A stretch of 62,187 nt of DNA. Source: JAAFIP01 sp043774625 (GTDB lineage: Bacteria; Pseudomonadota; Gammaproteobacteria; Burkholderiales; Burkholderiaceae_C). A program made the translations under genes and the position numbers. The stretch spans positions 1-62,187 of the forward strand of contig JAYVTG010000030.1 of the NCBI GenBank assembly GCA_043774625.1. The letters are read 5' to 3'. The notes beneath the pieces were generated by a model that saw only the letters and a list, made by a program, of their open reading frames with translations, was not told the origin of the DNA and did not search any database. Shown piece by piece: positions 32,645 to 40,786 of this stretch. Every line of letters begins with the position of its first letter. Positions within the stretch are counted from its first letter, which is position 1.

Positions 32645-35600
32645 TCAGCTTGCCAACTGGGCATGCATTTCCTGCACGCTAATCACGTCCAGTTTGTCCA
32701 TGTACTTCATGCCCTGAACCGCAGCTTCTGCACCGGCGATGGTGGTGAAGGTTGTCACGCGCGCCAGCAGGCTGCTGGTACGAATGGCGCGGCTGTCGGC
32801 AATGGCGTTGCGGCGCTCTTCCACGGTGTTGATGACCAGGCAAATCTCGTCGTTCTTGATCATGTCCACAATGTGCGGTCGGCCTTCGGTGACCTTGTTG
32901 ACGCTCGCGCAGGCAATGCCTGCTTCGGTAATCGCGGCAGCGGTGCCCTTGGTGGCAACCACTTCAAAATCCATAGCTGCCAACGCACGCGCTACCTCGA
33001 CTGCACGGGGTTTGTCGTTATTTTTCACCGTGAGGAAGACCTTGCCATTACGCGAACCGTCTGCCTTGAGGGGCCGCGGCAACTTGGTGCCTGCGCCCAA
33101 CTGGCTTTTGACAAACGCTTCGCCAAAAGTCTTGCCCACACCCATTACTTCGCCGGTAGATTTCATTTCGGGGCCCAGAATGGTGTCAACACCAGGGAAC
33201 TTGACGAAGGGGAAGACGGCTTCTTTCACGCTGAAGTAGGGTGGTGTAACTTCGTGCTTGATGCCCTGCGATTCAAGTGACTGGCCCGCCATGCAGCGCG
33301 CCGCTACCTTGGCCAACTGAATGCCAGTCGCTTTGCTGACAAAGGGCACCGTGCGGCTGGCGCGGGGGTTGACTTCCAGCACATAGATCACGTCTTGGCC
33401 GTCTTTGTGCTGAATGGCGAACTGCACGTTCATCAAGCCCACAACATTCAAAGCGCCCGCCATGGCAGCGGACTGCTTTTTCAGCTCATCCACCGTCGCT
33501 TGAGATAGCGAATACGGTGGCAGCGAGCACGCAGAGTCACCACTGTGCACGCCAGCCTGTTCGATGTGCTCCATCACGCCGCCGATAAAGGTTTTGCCGG
33601 TCGGGTCGCGCAGGCAGTCTACGTCGCATTCAATCGCGTCGTTCAAAAAGCGGTCCAGCAAAACCGGTGAGTCATGCGACACCTTGACGGCCTCACGCAT
33701 GTACCGTTCCAGGTCGCGCTGCTCGTGCACGATCTCCATCGCGCGGCCACCCAGCACATAGCTGGGGCGCACCACCAGGGGGTAGCCCAGGCGGGCAGCT
33801 TTTTCCAGCGCTTCGGCTTCGGTACGTGCAGTGGCGTTGGGCGGTTGCTTCAGGCCCAGCGTGTGCAGCAGTGCAGAAAAACGTTCGCGGTCTTCAGCGG
33901 CGTCAATCATGTCGGGCGATGTGCCGATGATGGGCACGCCGTTGGCCTCCAGGTCGAGCGCGAGCTTGAGTGGTGTTTGGCCACCATACTGCACGATCAC
34001 GCCCAGCGGCTTTTCCTTGTCCACAATTTCCAGCACGTCTTCCAGCGTCAGCGGTTCAAAGTACAAACGATCCGACGTGTCGTAGTCGGTAGACACGGTT
34101 TCGGGGTTGCAGTTGACCATGATGGTCTCGTACCCGTCTTCGCGCATGGCCAGCGCAGCGTGCACGCAGCAGTAGTCAAATTCAATGCCCTGGCCAATGC
34201 GGTTGGGGCCACCGCCCAGCACCATGATTTTCTTGTTATTGGTGGGAGCGGCTTCGCACTCGGCCTCCGCGCCCCAAGCTGCAGTTTCATATGTCGAATA
34301 CATGTAGGCCGTATTGGTTGCAAACTCTGCCGCGCAAGTGTCCACGCGTTTGTACACTGGGCGCACACCCATCGCACGGCGCTTTTCGCGAATAGCTTTG
34401 TCTGTGGTCTTGAGTTGTTTTGCCAGGCGACGGTCTGAAAAGCCTTTAGTTTTAAGCGCAAGCAGCTCCGCTTTTGATAGCGCATCGAGCGACGTTTTTT
34501 CCAGCTCCAATTCGATCTTGACGATCTCTTCAATCTGCACCAAAAACCACGGATCGATCTTGGTCAGCGCAAACACTTCATCCACGCTCATGCCTTGGGC
34601 AAATGCGTCGCCCACGTACCAGATGCGCTCGGGGCCGGGCGAGCCGAGTTCTTTTTCCAGTACTTCGCGGTCCTGGGTTTTTTCGTTCATGCCGTCCACA
34701 CCCACTTCCAGGCCGCGCAGGGCTTTCTGAAAGCTTTCCTGGAAGGTGCGGCCCATCGCCATCACCTCGCCCACGCTCTTCATCTGCGTCGTCAGGCGGT
34801 CGTCGGCATCTTTGAATTTTTCGAACGCAAAACGCGGGATTTTGGTGACCACGTAGTCGATGCTAGGCTCAAACGAGGCGGGCAAAACGCTTGTGTTTTC
34901 CCCTTGATCACCACCCGTGATTTCATTGCGCAGCTCGTCCAGCGTGTAGCCGCAGGCCAGCTTGGCCGCCACCTTCGCAATGGGAAAGCCCGTGGCTTTG
35001 GACGCGAGAGCAGATGAACGCGACACGCGCGGGTTCATCTCAATCACCACCATACGGCCATCTTGGGGGTTGATGGAGAACTGCACGTTGGAGCCGCCCG
35101 TGTCCACACCAATCTCGCGCAGCACTGCGAGCGATGCGTTGCGCAAAATCTGGTATTCCTTGTCGGTCAAGGTTTGCGCAGGTGCCACGGTGATCGAGTC
35201 ACCCGTGTGCACGCCCATCGGGTCGAGGTTTTCAATCGAGCAGATGATGATGCAGTTGTCCGCCTTGTCCCGCACCACTTCCATCTCGTACTCTTTCCAG
35301 CCGAGCAAGCTTTCTTCTATCAGTAGCTCGTTGGTGGGCGAGGCTTCCAGACCGCGCTTGCAAATCGTCTCGAATTCTTCTGCGTTGTAGGCAATTCCGC
35401 CGCCGGTGCCGCCCAGCGTAAAGCTGGGGCGAATGACGGTGGGAAAACCCAAAGTCTTTTGCACCGCCCAGGCGTCATCCATGCTGTGCGCAATACCCGA
35501 ACGCGCAGAGCCAAGGCCAATCTTGGTCATCGCGTCTTTGAACTTCAAGCGGTCTTCGGCCTTGTCAATCGCTTCGGGTGTAGCGCCAATCAGTTCAACG

Positions 35601-35956
35601 GCCTTGCCAGTGGCACCGCCCTTGTATTTGGTCAGCACGCCGTGGTGCCACAAGTCCAGCGCGCAATTGAGCGCTGTTTGCCCACCCATGGTTGGCAAAA
35701 TCGCGTCCGGCTTTTCCTTGGCGATGATTTTCTCAACGGTCTGCCAGGTGATCGGCTCGATGTAGGTCACGTCTGCCGTCGCCGGGTCGGTCATGATCGT
35801 GGCCGGGTTGCTGTTGATCAAAATGACGCGGTAACCCTCTTCGCGCAGCGCCTTGCAAGCCTGCACACCCGAGTAGTCAAACTCGCAAGCCTGGCCAATG
35901 ATGATTGGCCCTGCGCCGATGATGAGGATGGATTTAATGTCTGTACGTTTTGGCAT
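32645..35956 (-). CDS. carB: Carbamoyl phosphate synthase large subunit
   Basis: Makes carbamoyl phosphate for pyrimidine and arginine synthesis from bicarbonate, ammonia (from CarA) and two ATP. The 1103-residue protein has duplicated ATP-grasp halves (SILIIGAGPIIIGQACEFDY and MVLGGGPNRIGQGIEFDY), an oligomerisation domain, and a C-terminal MGS-type allosteric domain (FEVVATKGTAAAITEAG). The ATG at 35956 lies four bases after the ORF6N gene, with AGGA inside that gene's end. A weak resemblance to the dispersed repeat is seen at 34454-34481. Confidence 0.96.
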   Translation of the reverse strand: MPKRTDIKSILIIGAGPIIIGQACEFDYSGVQACKALREEGYRVILINSNPATIMTDPATADVTYIEPITWQTVEKIIAKEKPDAILPTMGGQTALNCALDLWHHGVLTKYKGGATGKAVELIGATPEAIDKAEDRLKFKDAMTKIGLGSARSGIAHSMDDAWAVQKTLGFPTVIRPSFTLGGTGGGIAYNAEEFETICKRGLEASPTNELLIEESLLGWKEYEMEVVRDKADNCIIICSIENLDPMGVHTGDSITVAPAQTLTDKEYQILRNASLAVLREIGVDTGGSNVQFSINPQDGRMVVIEMNPRVSRSSALASKATGFPIAKVAAKLACGYTLDELRNEITGGDQGENTSVLPASFEPSIDYVVTKIPRFAFEKFKDADDRLTTQMKSVGEVMAMGRTFQESFQKALRGLEVGVDGMNEKTQDREVLEKELGSPGPERIWYVGDAFAQGMSVDEVFALTKIDPWFLVQIEEIVKIELELEKTSLDALSKAELLALKTKGFSDRRLAKQLKTTDKAIREKRRAMGVRPVYKRVDTCAAEFATNTAYMYSTYETAAWGAEAECEAAPTNNKKIMVLGGGPNRIGQGIEFDYCCVHAALAMREDGYETIMVNCNPETVSTDYDTSDRLYFEPLTLEDVLEIVDKEKPLGVIVQYGGQTPLKLALDLEANGVPIIGTSPDMIDAAEDRERFSALLHTLGLKQPPNATARTEAEALEKAARLGYPLVVRPSYVLGGRAMEIVHEQRDLERYMREAVKVSHDSPVLLDRFLNDAIECDVDCLRDPTGKTFIGGVMEHIEQAGVHSGDSACSLPPYSLSQATVDELKKQSAAMAGALNVVGLMNVQFAIQHKDGQDVIYVLEVNPRASRTVPFVSKATGIQLAKVAARCMAGQSLESQGIKHEVTPPYFSVKEAVFPFVKFPGVDTILGPEMKSTGEVMGVGKTFGEAFVKSQLGAGTKLPRPLKADGSRNGKVFLTVKNNDKPRAVEVARALAAMDFEVVATKGTAAAITEAGIACASVNKVTEGRPHIVDMIKNDEICLVINTVEERRNAIADSRAIRTSSLLARVTTFTTIAGAEAAVQGMKYMDKLDVISVQEMHAQLAS

Positions 35957-35960
35957 GTTT

Positions 35961-36509
35961 CTATTCCTGGATGAAGCCAATGCGCTTTTTCTTGGGTGGC
36001 TCGGGCGGTGTCATCAGTTCTTTGATAGCATCGAAGACGATCTTGAAATGGCCGTCGTATTTGCGCTCTAGCGTAGCGAGTTGACGCTTCAAGTCTTCAT
36101 GCTCTGCCAGCATGCTTCGCAGTTTGACGAAGGTGCGCATGATTTGAATATTGACCCCCACAGCTTCTGGACTTCGCAATACACTGGAAAGCATAGCTAT
36201 TCCTTGCTCGGTAAATGCAGCTGGTGCCTTGCGCAAACCACCCCAACTTGAAGTCACAGATTGTGATTTCAAGTTGTTAAGCTCTTGATTTGTAAGGAGA
36301 AAATAGAAATCAACAGGGAATCTTTCGAGGTTACGGCTCACTGCTTGCATGAGCACTCGCGGTTCTACGCCGTACAGTTGTGCCAACTCGGTTGACAACA
36401 TGACACGCTGCCCACGAATGGCGTAAATCTTCGACTCAATGCCTGCGACAAGCTCAGTCGTGCCACTGAGTGTCACTTTTTTAGCAGGTATTTTTTTTGT
36501 TGTTGCCAT
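35961..36509 (-). CDS. ORF6N-domain protein inserted in the car operon
   Basis: A 182-residue protein beginning MATTKKIPAKK, with an N-terminal ORF6N domain (IYAIRGQRVMLSTELAQLYG, then VLMQAVSRNLERFP). A predicted coiled coil (LAEHEDLKRQLATLERKYDG) and a basic end PPKKKRIGFIQE follow. ORF6N is a DNA-binding-type domain common in phages and bacterial genomes. Its ATG overlaps the carA stop by one base (TGATG) and its end carries the carB ribosome site, so it is neatly embedded between carA and carB. Its function is unknown. Confidence 0.85.
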   Translation of the reverse strand: MATTKKIPAKKVTLSGTTELVAGIESKIYAIRGQRVMLSTELAQLYGVEPRVLMQAVSRNLERFPVDFYFLLTNQELNNLKSQSVTSSWGGLRKAPAAFTEQGIAMLSSVLRSPEAVGVNIQIMRTFVKLRSMLAEHEDLKRQLATLERKYDGHFKIVFDAIKELMTPPEPPKKKRIGFIQE

Positions 36510-37702
36510 CAATGTTTCTCCATCATCTTGATGAAGCGATCAAAAAGATAGCTGATGTCATGCGGCCCTGGAGATGCTTCGGGGTGGCCCTGGAAGCAAA
36601 ACGCGGGTTTGTCGGTACGCGCCAAGCCTTGCAGCGTGCCGTCGAACAAGCTCACGTGCGTGGCGCGCAGGTTGGCGGGAAGCGATTTTTCATCGACCGC
36701 AAAGCCGTGGTTCTGGCTGGTGATGCTGACGCGGCCACGGTATTGTTCGTCTAACCCCAAATCTTTGACCGGGTGGTTGGCACCGTGGTGACCAAACTTC
36801 ATCTTGAAGGTTTTGGCACCACTGGCCAAGGCCATGATTTGGTGGCCTAAACAGATGCCAAATGTGGGTATGCCAGCGTCGATAATAGCTTTGGTGCTAT
36901 CAATAGCATAGTCGCACGGTTCTGGGTCGCCGGGGCCGTTGCTCAAAAACACGCCGTCAGGTTTTAAAGCCAACACGTCTTTGGCAGGCGTTTGCGCGGG
37001 CACCACCGTCACGCGGCAGCCGCGCTGGGCCAGCATGCGCAAAATGTTGAACTTGATGCCGAAGTCATAGGCGACGACGTGGAATTTGGATGAGGCCAGT
37101 TCGCCGTAACCGGTTGTGCCGTCTTTGTTGAAGAGCGCCCATTCGGTTTGCGTCCAGTCGTACGGTTTGTCCACGCTCACCACTTTTGCCAAGTCCAAAC
37201 CTGCCATGGAAGGCACGGCTTTGGCTGCGGCAATAGCGATGTCTACCAACGCCTGGGTCACTTGCTCACCCGCCTTCAAGCCCATGATGCAACCGTTTTG
37301 CGCGCCGTGCGTGCGCAGATGGCGGGTCAGTTTGCGGGTGTCGATGTTCGCAATGGCCACCGTGTTTTCTTTGGCCAGGTATTCGCTCAAAGGCATGGCA
37401 GCGCGAAAGTTGGACACGGCAAGCGGCAGGTCTTTGATGATGAGGCCTGCTGCAAACACCTTGCGCGATTCCACGTCTTGCGTGTTCACGCCGTAGTTGC
37501 CAATGTGCGGATAGGTCAGCGTGACGATTTGCTGGCAGTAGCTGGGGTCGGTCAAAATCTCTTGGTAACCCGACATGGAGGTGTTGAACACCACTTCGCC
37601 CGTAGTGTGGCCAATAGCGCCGATAGAGCTGCCGACGAAAACGCTGCCATCGGCCAGGGCCAAAATTGCGGGGGAGTGGACTAAATTCAAAGACGAAAGC
37701 AA
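36509..37702 (-). CDS. carA: Carbamoyl phosphate synthase small subunit
   Basis: The glutaminase subunit that feeds ammonia to CarB. The TTG start at 37702 is seven bases after GGAG and gives 397 residues. The class I glutamine amidotransferase triad is visible: cysteine in FGICLGHQIMALAS, and histidine and glutamate in CFQGHPEASPGPHD. SNGPGDPEPCDYAI and ITSQNHGFAV are also typical. Its stop overlaps the ORF6N start. Confidence 0.96.
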   Translation of the reverse strand: MLSSLNLVHSPAILALADGSVFVGSSIGAIGHTTGEVVFNTSMSGYQEILTDPSYCQQIVTLTYPHIGNYGVNTQDVESRKVFAAGLIIKDLPLAVSNFRAAMPLSEYLAKENTVAIANIDTRKLTRHLRTHGAQNGCIMGLKAGEQVTQALVDIAIAAAKAVPSMAGLDLAKVVSVDKPYDWTQTEWALFNKDGTTGYGELASSKFHVVAYDFGIKFNILRMLAQRGCRVTVVPAQTPAKDVLALKPDGVFLSNGPGDPEPCDYAIDSTKAIIDAGIPTFGICLGHQIMALASGAKTFKMKFGHHGANHPVKDLGLDEQYRGRVSITSQNHGFAVDEKSLPANLRATHVSLFDGTLQGLARTDKPAFCFQGHPEASPGPHDISYLFDRFIKMMEKH

Positions 37703-38013
37703 AGGGTTTCTCCGTTTTTATGCGGTTACGCCCTAGCGCTTCAAGTGTTCACGTTGCAACGGTGTTTGCAGGCGAAAAACTGGTAAAGCTGTGCTTAGAG
37801 TGGTCTGCTTGAATGCGTCGGGCGTGGTGGTTATGCGGAAAGCCTCTGATTATAGCCGAGGCACTGCGAATAGCGCCTTAGCCACGCCCTGCTTTTTTCG
37901 TCTGGCAGCAGACCTTGGGTAAGGCTTGCTTGCAAATGGGAACCTTTGGTACATTTACACATGCGTACCTACGCATTTCGCAAAAATTTATTTCAACCTA
38001 GCTGGAGACAAGC
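37703..38013. other. Divergent intergenic region, carA leader
   Basis: 311 bases without a gene separate carA (leftward) from the exported GlcG-like gene (rightward). It must hold the car promoter. I see no clear riboswitch, leader peptide or attenuator hairpin. AGCTGGAGACAAGC before 38014 is the ribosome site of the GlcG-like gene. Confidence 0.6.
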
Positions 38014-38505
38014 ATGCGCATTCGTTCTTATTCTTCCCTCATCGCCGCCGTTGGCATCGCGCTTTTTAGCCAGGTAGCATCAGCCCAGGTGCCGGTTTAC
38101 GGCGCCAACGTGAATCTGGAGCAAGCCAAAAAGATTGTGGCCGCCGCCGCTGCCAACGCCCGCAGCCAAAACCTGCCCATGGCTATTGCCGTGGTAGACA
38201 ACGCAGGCCAACTGGTCGCGTTTGAACGCATGGACAACACCCAAACCGGCTCCATTGCGGTGTCGCAAGACAAAGCCGTTTCGTCCGCCATGTTCCGCCG
38301 CCCCACCAAAGCGTTTCAAGACGCTGTGGCCGGTGGTGGCGCAGGCCTGCGCGTGCTAACCCTGCGCAACGCCAACGCGGTAGAAGGCGGCCTGCCCATC
38401 GTCGTGGACGGCAAAATCATGGGTGCTGTGGGTGTGTCGGGCGGCAGCGCCGAGCAAGATGGCGTGGTGGCCAAGGCGGGGCTGGATGGGTTGGCTGCGA
38501 AGTAA
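38014..38505 (+). CDS. Exported GlcG/HbpS-family protein
   Basis: A 163-residue protein with a cleavable signal (SLIAAVGIALFSQVASAQ) followed by the GlcG/HbpS domain: LPMAIAVVDNAGQLVAFERM, SQDKAVSSAMFRRPTKAF and IMGAVGVSGGSAEQDGVVAK. Exported members of this family include heme-binding HbpS. A heme or redox-sensing role is possible but not shown. It is a paralogue of the cytoplasmic protein at 23424. Confidence 0.85.
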   Translation: MRIRSYSSLIAAVGIALFSQVASAQVPVYGANVNLEQAKKIVAAAAANARSQNLPMAIAVVDNAGQLVAFERMDNTQTGSIAVSQDKAVSSAMFRRPTKAFQDAVAGGGAGLRVLTLRNANAVEGGLPIVVDGKIMGAVGVSGGSAEQDGVVAKAGLDGLAAK

Positions 38506-38529
38506 GCTTCAATGTGAGGTGCTTGAGTC

Positions 38530-38554
38530 GAGTTTGCCAAATTTTGGCAAACTC
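38530..38554. promoter_or_regulatory. Palindromic operator of the parDE pair
   Basis: A perfect inverted repeat, GAGTTTGCCAAA-T-TTTGGCAAACTC, lies 15 bases before the antitoxin start. Ribbon-helix-helix antitoxins repress their own promoters at such palindromes, so this is a good operator candidate. Confidence 0.75.
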
Positions 38555-38568
38555 GCTAAACTGTTTGT

Positions 38569-38820
38569 ATGAGCACCATGAACATTTCCCTGCCAGACGA
38601 ACTCAAGGCTTTTGTTGACCAGCGCATTCAAGCCGATGGCTACGGCACGTCCAGCGAATACATGCGCGAACTGATTCGCCGCGACAAAGACCGTCAGCAA
38701 TTTCGCCAATACCTGCTGGACGGCATGAACGCCCCAGCCGCTGGTGCCATGGATTCTGCCTACTTTGCTGCGTTGCGACTGCAAGCCAAAAACCGCTCTG
38801 CCAACAGGCACCCCACTTAA
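38569..38820 (+). CDS. parD: ParD-type antitoxin
   Basis: An 83-residue ribbon-helix-helix antitoxin: TMNISLPDELKAFVDQRIQA is the DNA-binding beta strand and helix, and SSEYMRELIRRDKDRQQFRQ is typical of ParD. The disordered C-terminus should wrap the toxin. The start could also be the ATG at 38578. It is followed after five bases by the toxin gene. Confidence 0.88.
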   Translation: MSTMNISLPDELKAFVDQRIQADGYGTSSEYMRELIRRDKDRQQFRQYLLDGMNAPAAGAMDSAYFAALRLQAKNRSANRHPT

Positions 38821-38825
38821 GCGGC

Positions 38826-39137
38826 ATGAAGGCGGTTATACGCTCTGCGTTGGCGCAGGCAGACATTGAAGCGGCTCTGGATTATTACTACTTGGAAGCC
38901 GCCCACGCGGTAGACGGATTTATTGACGCTCTGGAGCAAGCCACGGCGCACCTACAGCGCCACGTTGGCATCGGCTCACCCCGCTACGCGCACGAACTCA
39001 ACATCCTACAACTGCGCTATTGGCCGTTAAAACGCTATCCCTACGCCCTGTTTTACATTGAGCATGACGACCATGTGCATGTCGTTCGTGTGGTGCATAT
39101 GAGCCGGGATATTCCGGCAACAGTGCAAGGGGTCTAA
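38826..39137 (+). CDS. parE: ParE-type toxin
   Basis: A 103-residue RelE/ParE-superfamily toxin. The sequence shows IRSALAQADIEAALDYYYLE, an LRYWPLKRYPYALFYIE core, and HVVRVVHMSRDIPATV at the end. ParE proteins usually poison DNA gyrase, an activity inferred from homology only. The stop overlaps the terminator hairpin. Confidence 0.88.
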   Translation: MKAVIRSALAQADIEAALDYYYLEAAHAVDGFIDALEQATAHLQRHVGIGSPRYAHELNILQLRYWPLKRYPYALFYIEHDDHVHVVRVVHMSRDIPATVQGV

Positions 39138-39152
39138 ATTTAACTAGACCCC
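39129..39152. terminator. Hairpin GGGGTCTA/TAGACCCC after parE
   Basis: Perfect eight-base arms around AATTTAAC lie at the convergent ends of parE and the rRNA methyltransferase gene. There is no long T-run, so it may be a weak terminator or a short palindromic repeat. Confidence 0.5.
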
Positions 39153-39173
39153 GACCTCTTTACCCAATCGCGA

Positions 39174-39995
39174 TCAAGTGCAATCAAGACTGATCGTGGC
39201 ACTCGCATGCAAACAAATCGCCGCAGCCGCAGCCACATTCAGCGACTCCTCCCCACCTGGCTGCGCAATGCGCACATGCAGTTGCGCCATGGCTTGCAAG
39301 GCTGTAGACACACCCTGCCCTTCATGCCCTAAAACCCAGTTAAGCCCGCGTGGATAATGCGCGAGCAGCTCCTTATTTTGTAGCATTACGTGCAAGTAGT
39401 GGCCTTGGTGGGAACTGGTGGTGGCCAGCGGCAGTTGCAGGGTTTGCAGGCTGCCTGCGTCTGCGGCTTCGATCAACTTCAAGCCAAAGTGCGCGCCCAT
39501 GCCTGCGCGCAGCACTTTGGGGGCGTACAGGGCGGCGCTGCCTTTGAGGGCGATGACTTGTTGAAAGCCGAAGGCGGCGGCGCTGCGCAAAATGGAACCG
39601 ACATTGCCGGGATCTTGCAAACGATCAAGGATGACGGTGGGGGCTGCGGGGTCCATCGCCTGGTCAACCGGCAAATCGCAGATCAAACCCATGCCCGCCA
39701 CCGAGTCCAGGCCGCTGAGTTCTGCCATGAAGGCATCGGGGATTACTATCAATTTAGTAGCTGCTTGCGCATATTCCACGCTGGCGTTGGGCAGTTTTTG
39801 TTGATAAAAGCTGTCTGACAACACCGCTACGGCAGCTCTCAAACCGCGTTGTATATACGCACTGCACAGGTGTTCGCCCTCTATCCAGATGCGGCCCGTT
39901 TTGCGGTAAGCGGTGCCGTCGGCACAGAGTTTGCGCAGCTCTTTGATGAGGGGGTTGTCGCGCGAGGTGACGGCGATAACTTGGCTGGAGGTCAT
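39174..39995 (-). CDS. SpoU-family RNA 2'-O-methyltransferase
   Basis: A 273-residue TrmH/RlmB-like enzyme with a small RNA-binding N-terminal domain and a trefoil-knot SPOUT domain. The motifs are VILDRLQDPGNVGSILRSAA (motif 1), NWVLGHEGQGVS (motif 2) and IAQPGGEESLNVAAAAAICL (motif 3). The target is probably ribosomal RNA. Its ATG overlaps the rnhB stop (ATGA). Two copies of the dispersed repeat lie in the gene, encoding ASVEYAQAATKLIVI and MLQNKELLAHYPRG in opposite orientations. Confidence 0.92.
   Translation of the reverse strand: MTSSQVIAVTSRDNPLIKELRKLCADGTAYRKTGRIWIEGEHLCSAYIQRGLRAAVAVLSDSFYQQKLPNASVEYAQAATKLIVIPDAFMAELSGLDSVAGMGLICDLPVDQAMDPAAPTVILDRLQDPGNVGSILRSAAAFGFQQVIALKGSAALYAPKVLRAGMGAHFGLKLIEAADAGSLQTLQLPLATTSSHQGHYLHVMLQNKELLAHYPRGLNWVLGHEGQGVSTALQAMAQLHVRIAQPGGEESLNVAAAAAICLHASATISLDCT
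39347..39386 (+). repeat. Dispersed repeat copy 9, inside the SpoU methylase gene
   Basis: Reads CCCGCGTGGATAATGCGCG then AGCAGCTCCTTATTTTGTAGC. It is coded from the other strand as MLQNKELLAHYPRG, just before motif 2 of the enzyme. Confidence 0.75.
39744..39785 (-). repeat. Dispersed repeat copy 10, inside the SpoU methylase gene
   Basis: The minus strand reads GCCAGCGTGGAATATGCGCA then AGCAGCTACTAAATTGATAG, close to consensus. In frame it gives ASVEYAQAATKLIV in the N-terminal domain. Confidence 0.92.
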
Positions 39996-40786
39996 GCAAG
40001 CACCGCTGATTTTTGTACATTTTTCGTATTTTTGTACAAATTACCCTGGTCAATCAAGGCTCGAATGGGTGCGTAAGAGCTGCGGTGAATGGGCGTTGCG
40101 CCGTGCTTTTGCAGCGCAGCCATGTGCAGGGGGCTGCCGTAGCCTTTATGGCCGTCAAAGCCGTATTCGGGGTACTGGGCGTGCATGTGCTGGCACAGGC
40201 GGTCGCGGGTGACTTTGGCAATGATGGACGCCGCCGAGATGGCGGGCACTTTGGCGTCGCCCTGCACAATGGCTTCGGCCAGCATGGGCAGCAGGGGGAT
40301 GCGGTTGCCGTCTATCAGGGCCAAGGCTGGTTTGAGGCGCAGGTTGGCAATGGCGCGCTGCATGGCCAGCATGGTGGCCTGCAGAATGTTGAGGCGGTCG
40401 ATTTCTTCCACACTTGCCTCGCCCACCCCCACGCACAGGGCGCGGGCACGGATTTCGTCATACAGCACGCCCCGGCGCAGGGCGCTGAGCTTTTTGCTGT
40501 CGGCCAAGCCCTTGATGGGGTGCAGCTCGTCCAAAATGACGGCGGCAGCCACTACGGGGCCAGCCAGGGGGCCGCGGCCTGCTTCGTCTACACCGGCAAT
40601 CAGGCCGGTCACGTCCCATACCAACGCAGTTTGTTGGGCAGCCACAGCTTTACCCGAACGCGCTTTTGCCGCGCCGCGCACGCCAGGTTTAGCCGCTAGC
40701 TTGCCGATTGACTTGGCCAACGGCTCAGGCAGCAAAGCGCCCTGCTCAAGCTTGAGGCGGGTTCGAGAGGACGGTTTGGATGGCAT
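39992..40786 (-). CDS. rnhB: Ribonuclease HII
   Basis: Removes ribonucleotides and RNA from DNA-RNA hybrids. The ATG at 40786 gives 264 residues and overlaps lpxB by 41 bases. The acidic active site is visible in IAGVDEAGRGPLAGPVVAAA and AISAASIIAKVTRDR, with ADSKKLSALRR between. A non-conserved basic N-terminal extension of about 65 residues precedes the domain. The lpxB-rnhB-methylase order is usual in Burkholderiales. Confidence 0.93.
   Translation of the reverse strand: MPSKPSSRTRLKLEQGALLPEPLAKSIGKLAAKPGVRGAAKARSGKAVAAQQTALVWDVTGLIAGVDEAGRGPLAGPVVAAAVILDELHPIKGLADSKKLSALRRGVLYDEIRARALCVGVGEASVEEIDRLNILQATMLAMQRAIANLRLKPALALIDGNRIPLLPMLAEAIVQGDAKVPAISAASIIAKVTRDRLCQHMHAQYPEYGFDGHKGYGSPLHMAALQKHGATPIHRSSYAPIRALIDQGNLYKNTKNVQKSAVLA

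Noticed and set aside
37703..38013. Riboswitch or attenuator in the carA leader
   Set aside because: No conserved aptamer core, leader peptide or terminator hairpin with T-run could be recognised by eye.
38014..38505. Reading the GlcG-like genes as part of a glycolate oxidase locus
   Set aside because: No glcD, glcE or glcF gene lies near either copy; the family is broad and function cannot be assigned.
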